Shown here: piece after piece, positions 1-8,578 of the stretch
How positions within the stretch are numbered: the stretch's first letter is position 1
Layout of the letters: each line of letters opens with the position of its first letter
Source: an uncultured Aquimarina sp.
Lineage (GTDB): Bacteria; Bacteroidota; Bacteroidia; Flavobacteriales; Flavobacteriaceae
Direction: 5' to 3'
DNA: 64,000 nucleotides
Assembly: GCF_947495315.1 (NCBI RefSeq)
Contig: NZ_CANLYD010000011.1
Span: forward strand, 124,001 to 188,000
The notes under the pieces: generated by a model
The model's database searches: none
Told to the model about the DNA's origin: nothing
The model's input: only the letters and a program-made list of their open reading frames with translations
Position numbers and translations under genes: made by a program

Positions 1-2
1 AT

Positions 3-1736
3 CCTAACTTTCATAGCCAACAATTACAGGTAAACTATGAAATTCCTTTTAACAAGATTCCTTTGTTTAAATTTATGAGAGCAACGTATTCGTACTCGGC
101 TGATTTTCAGTGGACCAAAGGAAGTGAAGCATTAAAAAACCTGGAAGGAATACCTGATTTAGGAAATACCATTCAGAATGCAAATGTGCATACTGTTAAT
201 GGTTCATTGGATATGAGTACTCTATATAAGTATGTAGGTTTGACTAAGAAAAAACCAGGAAGAAATAGAGCTAAGAAAAAGAAAACAGCGAAAGAGGGGG
301 AAGGAAAAGAGGCATCCAAACCAGCTTTGGCCGATGCTAAAAAGAAGAGAACTAAAAAGAAATCCAGTAAACTTACAGTTGGTGATAAAGCATTAAATAC
401 AGTGATAGGTTTGGTTACCGCTGTAAAGAAAGTAAATATTAATTACCAACAAGATAATGGGATTTTCTTGCCAGGATACTTACGAGAACCAGGATTTGTG
501 GGGACATTAAAACCTACCGTCGGTTTTACCTTTGGTAGTCAGTCAGAAATAAGAGATTTAGCAGCAAGAAATGGATGGCTAACCTTGTACGATGAATTTA
601 ATCAACAGTATAGAGAAGTAGAAGGAAGACAACTTAATATACAGGCTTCTGTAGATTTACTAAGAGATCTTAAAATTGATGTTAGTGCTAATAGAAATTA
701 TTCCGAAACGTATACAGAGAATTATATTGTAGATGTAAATAATGATTTAGAATATCAATCATTAACACCGAATACCTTTGGTAATTATACAATATCTACC
801 TTATTGATTAAAACAGCATTTAAGAAAAGTGATGAGTTTAACTCTGAAACTTTTGATCAGTTTAGAGAAAATAGATTGGTGATTGCAAGACGTTTGGCAT
901 CAGAAAGAGGTGTTACGGAGGATTCAGATGGTGATGGATTTCCTAATGGATATGGAAGGACAAATCAAGCAGTACTCTTACCGGCTTTTCTTGCTGCGTA
1001 TACAGGTGCGGATGCAGAAAGTGTTCAGAAAGGAGCTTTTAGAGATACTCCGCTCCCAAATTGGGATATTAAATATACAGGTTTAATGAATTTGAAATGG
1101 TTCAAGAAACGATTTAAAAGGTTTTCCATGGCCCATGGATACCGTGCGAATTATACCATCAATCAATTTAGAGCAAATCTTGAGTATAATCCAAATAATC
1201 CAGATGAATTAGATCAGGGAGATAATTTCAAAAACCCTGAATTATATGCCAACATAAATCTTACAGAGCAATTTAGTCCATTGATACGATTGGATATGGA
1301 GATGAAGAATTCAATTAAGATTCTGGCAGAATGGAAAAAAGATAGAGCATTGTCGTTAAGTTTTGATAATAATTTACTTACAGAAATTCAAGGAAATGAA
1401 TATATCATAGGTCTTGGATATAGACTTCAGGATTTGACATTTGTGACCAGAATTGCCGGTAAAAAGACCACTTTAAAGAGTGATCTTAATTTTAGAGCGG
1501 ATTTATCACTTCGTCAAAATGAAACCATTATAAGGTATCTGGATATTGATAATACTCAAGTTACTGCAGGACAAGATATTTATGGGATTAAGTTTACTAC
1601 AGATTATGCCTTAAGTAAAAATTTAACTGCATTACTGTTTTATGATCATACATTTTCTAAATATTCGATCTCCACAGCTTTCCCACAGACTACAATTCGT
1701 GGTGGTTTCACGCTAAGATATAATTTCGGAAATTAA
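3..1736 (+). CDS. sprA: SprA, type IX secretion translocon (3' part)
   Basis: C-terminal 577 residues of SprA. The frame is open from the first base of the window, so the start lies upstream and the gene is only partly visible. In the family, SprA (over 2,000 residues) is the giant outer-membrane beta-barrel pore of the type IX secretion system and is needed for gliding motility. The fragment shows alternating amphipathic strands, a very lysine-rich loop around residues 80-120, and a final strand ending in LRYNFGN, as expected for a barrel terminus. gcvH and a VanZ-like gene follow, an order I recall as usual in flavobacteria. Identity is confident; the missing N-terminal part cannot be judged. 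Confidence 0.93.
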   Translation, partial: PNFHSQQLQVNYEIPFNKIPLFKFMRATYSYSADFQWTKGSEALKNLEGIPDLGNTIQNANVHTVNGSLDMSTLYKYVGLTKKKPGRNRAKKKKTAKEGEGKEASKPALADAKKKRTKKKSSKLTVGDKALNTVIGLVTAVKKVNINYQQDNGIFLPGYLREPGFVGTLKPTVGFTFGSQSEIRDLAARNGWLTLYDEFNQQYREVEGRQLNIQASVDLLRDLKIDVSANRNYSETYTENYIVDVNNDLEYQSLTPNTFGNYTISTLLIKTAFKKSDEFNSETFDQFRENRLVIARRLASERGVTEDSDGDGFPNGYGRTNQAVLLPAFLAAYTGADAESVQKGAFRDTPLPNWDIKYTGLMNLKWFKKRFKRFSMAHGYRANYTINQFRANLEYNPNNPDELDQGDNFKNPELYANINLTEQFSPLIRLDMEMKNSIKILAEWKKDRALSLSFDNNLLTEIQGNEYIIGLGYRLQDLTFVTRIAGKKTTLKSDLNFRADLSLRQNETIIRYLDIDNTQVTAGQDIYGIKFTTDYALSKNLTALLFYDHTFSKYSISTAFPQTTIRGGFTLRYNFGN

Positions 1737-1901
1737 TAATCTTTCTGTAAGGGATACTAGTAGTAATTTTGATAGGGGTTTTATAAGTGAAACTAGTCAA
1801 TAATTAATTTTTAATAATTTTTGATATAGTTTTTCCAAAATCTGATAAAATAGATTTATTTTCGTCTTCTAAATAATAACAATTTATAAATACTTTTTCG
1901 G

Positions 1902-2282
1902 ATGAATATTCCTTCAGATTTAAAATACACAAAGGACCACGAGTGGATCAAAATTGACGGAGACTTAGCAACAGTGGGAATCACTGATTTTGCGCAAAGT
2001 GAGTTAGGTGATATCGTTTATGTAGAAGTTGAAACCGTTGGTGAAGAGCTAGAACAAGAAGAGGTTTTTGGTACTGTAGAGGCGGTAAAAACAGTTTCAG
2101 ATTTGTTTCTTCCTTTAACTGGAGAAATTGCAGAATTTAATGAAACTTTGGAGAGTGATCCGGAACTAGTTAATAGTGATCCATATGGAGATGGATGGAT
2201 GGTGAAAATTAAGATAGCCGATGCGTCTCAAATTGATGATCTTTTATCCGCAGATGCTTATAAAGAGCTTATTGGTGCATAA
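1902..2282 (+). CDS. gcvH: glycine cleavage system H protein
   Basis: Lipoyl carrier of the glycine cleavage complex; it shuttles the aminomethyl group between the P, T and L proteins. The 126-residue length is normal. The lipoylation motif is at EAVKTVSD, with Lys63 as the modified residue, and the N-terminal KYTKDHEWI and the GDIVYVE strand are typical. It is the first complete gene after sprA. The next gene overlaps its 3' end, so the two are probably translated from one message. Other gcv genes are not in the window. Confidence 0.97.
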   Translation: MNIPSDLKYTKDHEWIKIDGDLATVGITDFAQSELGDIVYVEVETVGEELEQEEVFGTVEAVKTVSDLFLPLTGEIAEFNETLESDPELVNSDPYGDGWMVKIKIADASQIDDLLSADAYKELIGA

Positions 2283-2661
2283 ATATTTGCTCTTGCTAAT
2301 ATTCGTCTACACTAGCTTGATTGGATGGTTGTCGTTGGCTAAAGTGTTTATTCCTGTAAATATTAGTATAGAAGGAAGTGATAAGATAGGACATTTGTTA
2401 GCATATTTTGTTTTTACAATTGTTTGGTTTTTATTTTTCTTTTATTCTGAAAAACTACACAAAAAATTTTCTCAAAGTTTAATCTGGGCATCCATTTTAA
2501 GTTTTTTATTTGGGATTTTGATGGAATTGCTTCAGGCAGTACTAACGAGTTATCGAAGCCCGGAATGGAATGACGTACTAGCGAATACTAGTGGCATTAT
2601 TTTTGCATTAATTATTTTGAAAACACTTAAAAATAAGCTAGTTAACTTAAGAATAAAATAG
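2275..2661 (+). CDS. VanZ-like membrane protein
   Basis: Small integral membrane protein of about 128 residues with four predicted transmembrane helices. The conserved stretch SDKIGHLLAYFVFT and the later FGILMELLQ and RSPEWNDVLANTSG match the VanZ-like family. VanZ proteins are linked to teicoplanin resistance in Gram-positives; the role here is unknown. I chose the GTG at 2275 because the hydrophobic helix begins right after it and it overlaps the gcvH stop by only 8 bp. ATGs at 2254 and 2221 in the same frame would need longer overlaps. Start is uncertain, family is fairly sure. Confidence 0.8.
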   Translation: MHKYLLLLIFVYTSLIGWLSLAKVFIPVNISIEGSDKIGHLLAYFVFTIVWFLFFFYSEKLHKKFSQSLIWASILSFLFGILMELLQAVLTSYRSPEWNDVLANTSGIIFALIILKTLKNKLVNLRIK

Positions 2662-2821
2662 AGTTGATTAGTATAGAGTATTCGATTAGTTGTGGGTGAT
2701 CACAGTATAATTCGTATCTGCTAAAAGTTAAAAATTGTATTTTTTGTTTTACATTTTTACTATTAGTTGGAAAATACCAAAGAAATTAGCTATTTTAGCA
2801 ATCATATAATAACATTGTAAT

Positions 2822-3547
2822 ATGGAACCGAAGAAAAATCCGAAAGCAGATTTGACCAAAAAGAGTGCCTTGTTTTTACAACTAGGACTAATTTTAGTTT
2901 TGTTTGTTACATGGCAAAGTATAGAGTGGAAAACCTATGACAGAAGTAATATCGATATAGGTCAGGTTAATCTTGATGAATTAGAGGAAGAAGAAGTTCC
3001 TATTACTCAGAACTTAAATACACCACCACCTCCACCACCTCCACCACCAGCGCCAGAAATTATTGACGTTGTAGAGGATGAAGAGGAAGTAGAGGAAACA
3101 ATTATAGAATCTACTGAAACTAATCAGGAGGAAGAAATTGTTGAGGTAGAAGAAGTAGAAGATGTAGAAGAAGAGGAAGAAATTGCTGATGTACCTTTTG
3201 CAGTAATCGAAAATGTTCCTGTTTTTCCAGGATGTGAAAAAGAATCAGGGAATGCAGCTAAAAAGAAGTGTATGAGTGATAAGGTTAAAAAGTTTGTTAA
3301 CCGTAAATTTAATACAGAATTAGGAAGTGAGTTAGGTCTTTCTGGAGTGAATAGAATATATGTTCGTTTTAAGATTGATAGAAGTGGAAATATTGTTGGA
3401 GTTCAGGCTAGAGGTCCACACCCAAGATTAGAGAAGGAAGCGCAGAGAGTAGTAAAAATGCTTCCTAAAATGACTCCAGGTAAACAAAGAGGAAAAGCAG
3501 TAGGTGTACTGTATTCTCTGCCTATTGTTTTCCAGGTTCAGGATTAA
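2822..3547 (+). CDS. TonB-family energy transducer (copy 1)
   Basis: 241 residues: short cytoplasmic N-terminus, one transmembrane helix (about residues 17-33), a run of nine prolines near residue 67, a Glu/Val-rich periplasmic spacer, and a TonB C-terminal domain from about residue 130. TonB proteins couple the inner-membrane proton gradient (via ExbBD) to outer-membrane receptors such as SusC. The C-terminal domain has the flavobacterial pattern VFPGCE followed by a second Cys 14 residues later, and ends in LPIVFQVQD. No exbBD lies nearby. First of three tandem paralogues; its N-terminus differs from the other two. Confidence 0.88.
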   Translation: MEPKKNPKADLTKKSALFLQLGLILVLFVTWQSIEWKTYDRSNIDIGQVNLDELEEEEVPITQNLNTPPPPPPPPPAPEIIDVVEDEEEVEETIIESTETNQEEEIVEVEEVEDVEEEEEIADVPFAVIENVPVFPGCEKESGNAAKKKCMSDKVKKFVNRKFNTELGSELGLSGVNRIYVRFKIDRSGNIVGVQARGPHPRLEKEAQRVVKMLPKMTPGKQRGKAVGVLYSLPIVFQVQD

Positions 3548-3567
3548 AAAAACTTTTTATATATAGT

Positions 3568-3621
3568 GAATCCCTTTTGTTGTAAAAAAGCAAAGGGGAT
3601 TCTTTTTTTTTTTTTTTTTTT
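3568..3621 (+). terminator. hairpin terminator with 19-T tract after TonB copy 1
   Basis: Stem GAATCCCTTTTG (3568-3579) pairs with CAAAGGGGATTC (3591-3602) with one G-U pair, followed by 19 consecutive T (3603-3621). It separates TonB copies 1 and 2. The T run is unusually long. Confidence 0.8.
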
Positions 3622-3670
3622 GGTATGCTTGTTGTGTTTAGGATTAACTGTAACGTTAAAACTAAATGAT

Positions 3671-4417
3671 ATGAGTAACAAGCATGATGCTAATGTGCGA
3701 AAAGGCACATTGGTAAACTTTCAGATTGGGCTTATAGCAAGTCTATTATTTACCTATGTGATGTTTGAAGTGTATACTTCAGAAACAATTGACAAAAGAC
3801 CAAAGAAGGAATTTGTCGTCGAAAACGAACCTTTCATTTGGAATGAACAATTTGCGGTCTATCAGGAACCTGAACAAAAAGTGGTTGCGCAAAAGAGACC
3901 TGAACCAATTCCAGACCCTACAGAATTTGAAGTAGTTGAAGATGATAAGGCTATTGATGATCTAACAGAAGAGTTTAAAAGTGAAGAGCCACCAGTGGAG
4001 TCGACTCCATTTAATCCAGATGCAATTGTAGACAAAGAAGAAGAGGAGATTCCTGCGAATGTACCATTTTCCGTAGTAGAGGATGTGCCGATTTTTCCTG
4101 GTTGTGAACGCTTAAAAACCAATAAAGAAAGAGCGGCTTGCTTTTCTGAGAAGATTAGTAAAATCATTTCTAGGAAATTTAATACGGATATAGGAAGTGA
4201 TTATGGTTTAAGTGGTGTTCAAAGAATATATGCATTGTTTGATGTCGCTGCAGATGGAACTGTTCAGAATATACAGGTTAGAGCTCCGCATCCTAAGCTT
4301 AAAAAAGAAGCAGAAAGAGTGATTGGTTTGTTTCCTACAATGACTCCAGGAAAACAACGTAAAACACCTGTAACGGTAAAGTACCAATTACCAATTGTGT
4401 TTAAAGTTCAGGATTAA
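3671..4417 (+). CDS. TonB-family energy transducer (copy 2)
   Basis: 248 residues from the ATG at 3671 (MSNKHDANVRKG). The frame is open further upstream, but that part runs through the terminator T tract, so it is unlikely to be coding. One transmembrane helix lies at about residues 16-33, then an acidic, Pro-containing spacer, then a TonB C-terminal domain with IFPGCE and a second Cys, ending LPIVFKVQD. The N-terminal region and about 30 bp before the start are nearly identical to copy 3, while the spacer has diverged. It probably delivers energy to a different set of receptors from copy 1, but that is inference. Confidence 0.87.
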   Translation: MSNKHDANVRKGTLVNFQIGLIASLLFTYVMFEVYTSETIDKRPKKEFVVENEPFIWNEQFAVYQEPEQKVVAQKRPEPIPDPTEFEVVEDDKAIDDLTEEFKSEEPPVESTPFNPDAIVDKEEEEIPANVPFSVVEDVPIFPGCERLKTNKERAACFSEKISKIISRKFNTDIGSDYGLSGVQRIYALFDVAADGTVQNIQVRAPHPKLKKEAERVIGLFPTMTPGKQRKTPVTVKYQLPIVFKVQD

Positions 4418-4440
4418 ATAGAAGTCATTTTAAAATATCA

Positions 4441-4478
4441 GAATCCCGTTACGATAATCGTATACGGGATTCCTTTTT
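4441..4478 (+). terminator. hairpin terminator after TonB copy 2
   Basis: GAATCCCGT (4441-4449) pairs with ACGGGATTC (4464-4472), followed by a five-T run. The lower stem repeats the GAATCCC/GGGATTC of the preceding terminator, consistent with duplication of the gene together with its flank. Confidence 0.75.
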
Positions 4479-4527
4479 GGTATGCTTGTTGATTCAGATT
4501 TTAATTGTAACGTTAAAACTAAATAGT

Positions 4528-5271
4528 ATGAGTAACAAGCATGATGCTAATGTACGAAAAAGTACATTGGTAAACTTTCAGATTGGGCTTATTGCAAGCC
4601 TTTTATTCGCCTTTGTGATGTTCGAGATGTATACTTCTGTTTCAGTGGTTAAACCTCCAGATATTGGTTCTAAGACGATTGATAAGACTATTTTTACCCT
4701 AGATGTTTTTAAGGTTGAAAAAGAGCCTAAGAAAGAAGTAGTTGTTAAAGCCAAAAAGGTTAAAGAGCCCGATTGGACAAAGCCAAAAGTAGTTGATAAC
4801 AATGCAGTTTTGAAAAACCTTAAAAAAGAATTGGCTACAATTGGTGATAAAACCATATCTAAAGCGCCACCGGTTGATTCTATAATTGATGTAGGTATTG
4901 ATGAAAAAATTGTTTATTCTATTGATAAGGTGGCTATAGCTCCTATTTATCCAGGTTGTGAAAAGTATAGCAGTAATGATGAGAGAATCGCTTGCTTTTC
5001 GAGTAAAATCCGAAGATTGGTTTCTAATAAATTCAATGCTGGTCTAGGAGAAGAATATGGTCTTAAAGGATTGCAACGAATCGATGTTCAATTTCAGGTG
5101 GATACCGATGGAGTTATTAAAGAAGTTAAGGTTAGAGCCCCACATCCAGCTTTAGAAAAAGAAGCTAGAAGGGTTGTTAAAAAATTCTCCAGTATGGAAC
5201 CTGGAAAAATTGGAAATGAACCAGTAAAAGTAAATTACATTCTACCAATTACTTTCAAGGTTCTTGATTAA
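4528..5271 (+). CDS. TonB-family energy transducer (copy 3)
   Basis: 247 residues from the ATG at 4528. N-terminus MSNKHDANVRKS and the transmembrane helix match copy 2 almost residue for residue. The spacer is Lys/Val-rich rather than Glu-rich, and lacks a poly-Pro run. The TonB C-terminal domain carries IYPGCE and the second Cys and ends LPITFKVLD. The gene is followed by its own terminator, so the three copies may be separate transcription units. Confidence 0.86.
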   Translation: MSNKHDANVRKSTLVNFQIGLIASLLFAFVMFEMYTSVSVVKPPDIGSKTIDKTIFTLDVFKVEKEPKKEVVVKAKKVKEPDWTKPKVVDNNAVLKNLKKELATIGDKTISKAPPVDSIIDVGIDEKIVYSIDKVAIAPIYPGCEKYSSNDERIACFSSKIRRLVSNKFNAGLGEEYGLKGLQRIDVQFQVDTDGVIKEVKVRAPHPALEKEARRVVKKFSSMEPGKIGNEPVKVNYILPITFKVLD

Positions 5272-5280
5272 GTGATAAGG

Positions 5281-5305
5281 CTCAGCTAATTTTAGCTGGG
5301 TTTTT
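5281..5305 (+). terminator. hairpin terminator after TonB copy 3
   Basis: CTCAGCTAA (5281-5289) pairs with TTAGCTGGG (5292-5300) with one wobble, followed by TTTTT. Closes the TonB block before the oxidase cluster. Confidence 0.72.
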
Positions 5306-5415
5306 ACTTTGATAACTATTGTGTGTTTCATCAGCTAAAATTGTGGCGAAACTATGCTTAAACCTATTTATTTAGCTAAAACAGTTGTTAAAAGGTGAAT
5401 TATAAATAGTTATAA

Positions 5416-5447
5416 GTTGTCTAAAATGCTTTTAACGCATATCTTTG
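5416..5447 (+). promoter_or_regulatory. Bacteroidota-type promoter for ctaB
   Basis: GTTG at 5416-5419, 20 bp spacer, TATCTTTG at 5440-5447, fitting TTTG / TAnnTTTG. It lies 31 bp before the ctaB start and after a terminator, so it likely begins the oxidase operon. Confidence 0.65.
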
Positions 5448-5478
5448 CACAACTTTTTAAAAAAGCTATTTAGTTAAC

Positions 5479-6390
5479 GTGCAAAATTTGAGTATAACCC
5501 AAGTCGATACTGTCAAAGTTTCTGTGATTCAGGATTTTAAAGAGATCACAAAAATGCGATTGGCATTAAGTGTAGTTTTTTCATCCGTGGCCGGTTATTT
5601 GTTAGGAGTTGACACCATTTCTTGGAGTACACTGGTGCTTTTGTCAATTGGAGGGTATTTTATGGTTGGAGCATCTAATGCGTTTAATCAGATTATAGAA
5701 CGCGATCTGGATATTTTGATGGATCGTACCAAAGATAGGCCTATTCCATCAGGTAGGATGTCTGTGAATACCGCTTTTGCAATTGCTGCTATTTTTACTG
5801 TTTTAGGGATTTCTGTGTTGTATTTCATTAATCCAAAGACAGCCATGTTTGGGGCGATTTCAATTTTCATATATGTTAGTTTATATACTCCATTAAAGAC
5901 TAAAACTCCTTTGTCAGTTTTCGTTGGAGCTATTCCCGGAGCAATACCTTTTATGTTAGGATGGGTAGCAGCAACCAATGATTTTGGTATCGAACCTGGT
6001 ACTTTGTTTATGATTCAGTTTTTCTGGCAGTTTCCACATTTTTGGGCAATAGGTTGGTTTTTGTTTGATGATTATAAAAAAGGAGGTTTCTTTATGTTGC
6101 CTACTGGTAAAAGAGACAAAGGGACAGCAAATCAAGTGGTTATTTACACTTTATGGACAGTGATAACATCATTAGTACCAGTTTTTGGTGTTACTGGCAA
6201 ATTATATATTACTCCGGTTTCCGGAATTTTAATTTTAATACTTGGCGGATTTTTATTTAGGTATGCAATTCGCTTGTATAAAGTAAGAGATGCTAAGACT
6301 GCAAAACAATTGATGCTGGCAAGTGTGTCTTATATTACATTGCTACAAATTATTTATGTAGCAGATAAATTTATTCGTGCATGGATTTAA
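5479..6390 (+). CDS. ctaB: protoheme IX farnesyltransferase (heme O synthase)
   Basis: UbiA-family membrane prenyltransferase that adds farnesyl to heme b to give heme O, the precursor of heme A for cytochrome oxidase. 303 residues, normal length, with about eight to nine transmembrane helices. The prenyl-diphosphate motif is at residues 70-88 (NQIIERDLDILMDRTKDRP), and a second polar loop has DDYKKGGFFML. Start is the GTG at 5479; a shorter start is possible because the first 20 residues are not strongly conserved in the family. The next gene overlaps its end by 10 bp, so they are cotranslated. Confidence 0.95.
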   Translation: MQNLSITQVDTVKVSVIQDFKEITKMRLALSVVFSSVAGYLLGVDTISWSTLVLLSIGGYFMVGASNAFNQIIERDLDILMDRTKDRPIPSGRMSVNTAFAIAAIFTVLGISVLYFINPKTAMFGAISIFIYVSLYTPLKTKTPLSVFVGAIPGAIPFMLGWVAATNDFGIEPGTLFMIQFFWQFPHFWAIGWFLFDDYKKGGFFMLPTGKRDKGTANQVVIYTLWTVITSLVPVFGVTGKLYITPVSGILILILGGFLFRYAIRLYKVRDAKTAKQLMLASVSYITLLQIIYVADKFIRAWI

Positions 6391-6962
6391 CGCAAGGAAC
6401 AACAATCGAAAAACAGAAAAGAGCAAAAAAAACCATGATGTGGTTTGCTATGGTGAGTATGACCATGACATTTGCAGGTCTTACAAGTGCTTACGTAGTA
6501 AGTAAAACCAGAGAAGATTGGTTAACTGATCTTGTTTTTCCAGATGCTTTCATAACTAGTGTGTTAATTATTATTGCTAGTAGTGTTGCTTTTTATTTTG
6601 TTAAAAATGCAATCGAAAAAGGAAATCGAAGCTTAGCAACTATTCTGTTGTTAACGACTTTGAGTCTTGGAATCTTGTTTGTGTTTATGCAATTTCAGGG
6701 GTTTGAGGATATCATGTCACAGGGATATTATTTTACAGGACCATCTGCTAATATTGTCCCAACTTTTTTATATATCATTGTAGTATTGCATATAGTTCAC
6801 GTAATTGTTGGGCTGATAGTGCTTTTAGTCGTAATTTATAATCATTTTAAACAAAAGTATAAAAGAGGGCAAACCCTTGGTTTAGAACTGGGTGCTATGT
6901 ATTGGCATTTCGTAGATGTTTTGTGGGTTTATCTCTTTTTATTTTTATATTTCGTTAGATAA
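6381..6962 (+). CDS. cytochrome c oxidase subunit III (short form)
   Basis: 193-residue heme-copper oxidase subunit III with five predicted transmembrane helices. Typical features are the central FQGFEDI and the C-terminal YWHFVDVLWVYLFLFLYF. Subunit III stabilises the catalytic core and the proton uptake path. It overlaps ctaB and is followed by a second subunit III, a pairing I recall in other flavobacteria. Subunits I and II are not in the window. Confidence 0.92.
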   Translation: MDLTQGTTIEKQKRAKKTMMWFAMVSMTMTFAGLTSAYVVSKTREDWLTDLVFPDAFITSVLIIIASSVAFYFVKNAIEKGNRSLATILLLTTLSLGILFVFMQFQGFEDIMSQGYYFTGPSANIVPTFLYIIVVLHIVHVIVGLIVLLVVIYNHFKQKYKRGQTLGLELGAMYWHFVDVLWVYLFLFLYFVR

Positions 6963-6973
6963 TAAAATTGATT

Positions 6974-6981
6974 ACTTTTGT
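6974..6981 (+). promoter_or_regulatory. possible internal promoter before long subunit III
   Basis: TACTTTTG, a match to TAnnTTTG, 29 bp before the next ATG; TTTC lies 19 bp further upstream. It could allow separate expression of the second subunit III gene. Confidence 0.45.
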
Positions 6982-7010
6982 GGAAAATTTAACAATACCA
7001 AATTCTATAT

Positions 7011-7994
7011 ATGGAAACAACTGTTACTAACACAGGTACAGAAGGTAAAACTTGGGGTGGAGGTAATCAACCACTCAAGGTGAGTTATGGTAAGATGATG
7101 ATGTGGTTTTTTATCCTGTCTGATGCACTTACATTCTCTGGGTTTCTTGCTGCTTACGGTTTTTCGAGATTTAAGTTTATTGATTCGTGGCCAATAGCGG
7201 ATGAAGTGTTTAATCACTTTCCGTTTCTTCATGGAGTAGATGCACCAATGTATTATGTAGCATTGATGACGTTTATATTGATATTTTCTTCTGTAACTAT
7301 GGTGCTAGCGGTAGATGCAGGTCATCATATGAAACAAAAGAAAGTGATTCTTTATATGTTTCTTACCATTATTGGAGGGGCAATATTTGTTGGTTCTCAA
7401 GCATGGGAGTGGAAAAACTTTATCAAAGGAGAATATGGTGCAGTAGAAACAAAAGGTGGTCAAATACTGCAGTTCGTAGATAATGAAGGACACAGAGTTG
7501 CATTACATGACATTGCTATTATAGATAGCCATAAAGAAAGATCACAACACGAAAGTAAAACAGGAATTTGGTATGACTCAGAAGGTACGCTTCCGACATA
7601 TACTGTTGAAGAAGTAAAAGCTGGTTTTTCTAAAAGAAGTGATCTTTTAATAAGAACCCAAATACTTACAGATAAAGGAGAAAAAATAATATTATCTAGG
7701 GAAGAATCATTACGAAGATTAAATACAGATGCTGTTGGTATAGTAGAAGGAGCTAACCTGGTTCACAACGAATATGGAACACCTTTGTTCGCTAATTTCT
7801 TCTTCTTTATAACTGGATTCCACGGATTCCACGTATTCTCTGGAGTTGTAATTAATGTTATCATATTCTTTAATGTGATATTAGGAACTTACGAAAGAAG
7901 AAAGAACTACGAAATGGTAGAAAAGGTAGGTCTTTACTGGCACTTTGTAGATTTAGTATGGGTATTTGTATTTACATTCTTCTACCTGGTTTAA
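7011..7994 (+). CDS. cytochrome c oxidase subunit III with large loop insertion
   Basis: 327-residue subunit III. Helices are around residues 28-50, 82-102, 112-130, 259-290 and 305-327. A hydrophilic insert of about 115 residues (roughly 141-256) separates the third and fourth helices. The end GLYWHFVDLVWVFVFTFFYLV is the hallmark of the family. The insert has no motif I recognise, and its side of the membrane is unknown. It probably forms one oxidase with the preceding and following subunits; whether both subunit III proteins sit in one enzyme is open. Confidence 0.92.
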   Translation: METTVTNTGTEGKTWGGGNQPLKVSYGKMMMWFFILSDALTFSGFLAAYGFSRFKFIDSWPIADEVFNHFPFLHGVDAPMYYVALMTFILIFSSVTMVLAVDAGHHMKQKKVILYMFLTIIGGAIFVGSQAWEWKNFIKGEYGAVETKGGQILQFVDNEGHRVALHDIAIIDSHKERSQHESKTGIWYDSEGTLPTYTVEEVKAGFSKRSDLLIRTQILTDKGEKIILSREESLRRLNTDAVGIVEGANLVHNEYGTPLFANFFFFITGFHGFHVFSGVVINVIIFFNVILGTYERRKNYEMVEKVGLYWHFVDLVWVFVFTFFYLV

Positions 7995-8021
7995 TAATAA
8001 AAAGAATTTAGAATAGATATT

Positions 8022-8381
8022 ATGGCACACGATACAGCACATCATGAATCAAATACCAAGAGAATTTGGATGGTATTTATTTTACTATCGGTAGTTACGA
8101 TAGTTGAGGTGATTCTAGGTATTATAAAACCTGCATTTTTGATAGAGACTACAGTAATTAGTATGAAATTGCTTAACTGGATCTTTATAATTCTTACGAT
8201 ATACAAGGCATACTATATTACTTGGGCTTTTATGCACATGGAAGGTGAGACAAAAGGATTAAGAAGAGCAGTAGTATGGACAGCAGTTTTTCTAATTTGT
8301 TATCTGATGTTTATACTATTGACCGAAGGTGATTATATATACGAAGTATTCAAGGCTGGACACAAAAGCTGGGACTTCTAA
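8022..8381 (+). CDS. cytochrome c oxidase subunit IV family protein
   Basis: 119 residues with three transmembrane helices and the conserved AFMHMEGE between helices two and three, typical of the prokaryotic subunit IV (CyoD/CtaF-like) family. A His-rich N-terminus (MAHDTAHHES) precedes the first helix. It helps assembly or stability of the CuB site in related oxidases. Placed 27 bp after subunit III and followed by a terminator, it ends the first part of the cluster. Confidence 0.88.
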   Translation: MAHDTAHHESNTKRIWMVFILLSVVTIVEVILGIIKPAFLIETTVISMKLLNWIFIILTIYKAYYITWAFMHMEGETKGLRRAVVWTAVFLICYLMFILLTEGDYIYEVFKAGHKSWDF

Positions 8382-8423
8382 TATTGCCTTTTTGGATAAG
8401 TTAAAAGCATAATAAAAGATAGT

Positions 8424-8453
8424 AAAAGACGGTTGTTTTCAACCGTCTTTTTT
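8424..8453 (+). terminator. terminator after subunit IV
   Basis: AAAAGACGGTTG (8424-8435) pairs perfectly with CAACCGTCTTTT (8440-8451), loop TTTT, followed by T-rich sequence. Confidence 0.85.
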
Positions 8454-8460
8454 ATTTTTG
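8453..8460 (+). promoter_or_regulatory. promoter -7 element overlapping the terminator T tract
   Basis: TATTTTTG matches TAnnTTTG and begins inside the T tract of the preceding terminator. A TTG at 8433-8435 sits 17 bp upstream within the hairpin. It would restart transcription for the SCO genes. Confidence 0.45.
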
Positions 8461-8578
8461 CAAATGAAATAAACCACTTTGTGGGAAGCCCACGAGGCAT
8501 TGGTTGGAGAATAATTTTGATTTCGAGGAAAGCCTCGCAATATTTAAATCTCGATTATCGAGTAAAGTCTACGATTTA

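Noticed and set aside
3566..3670. Longer start for TonB copy 2 (GTG at 3566)
   Set aside because: It would translate through the terminator hairpin and the 19-T tract; the ATG at 3671 precedes a conserved N-terminus shared with copy 3.
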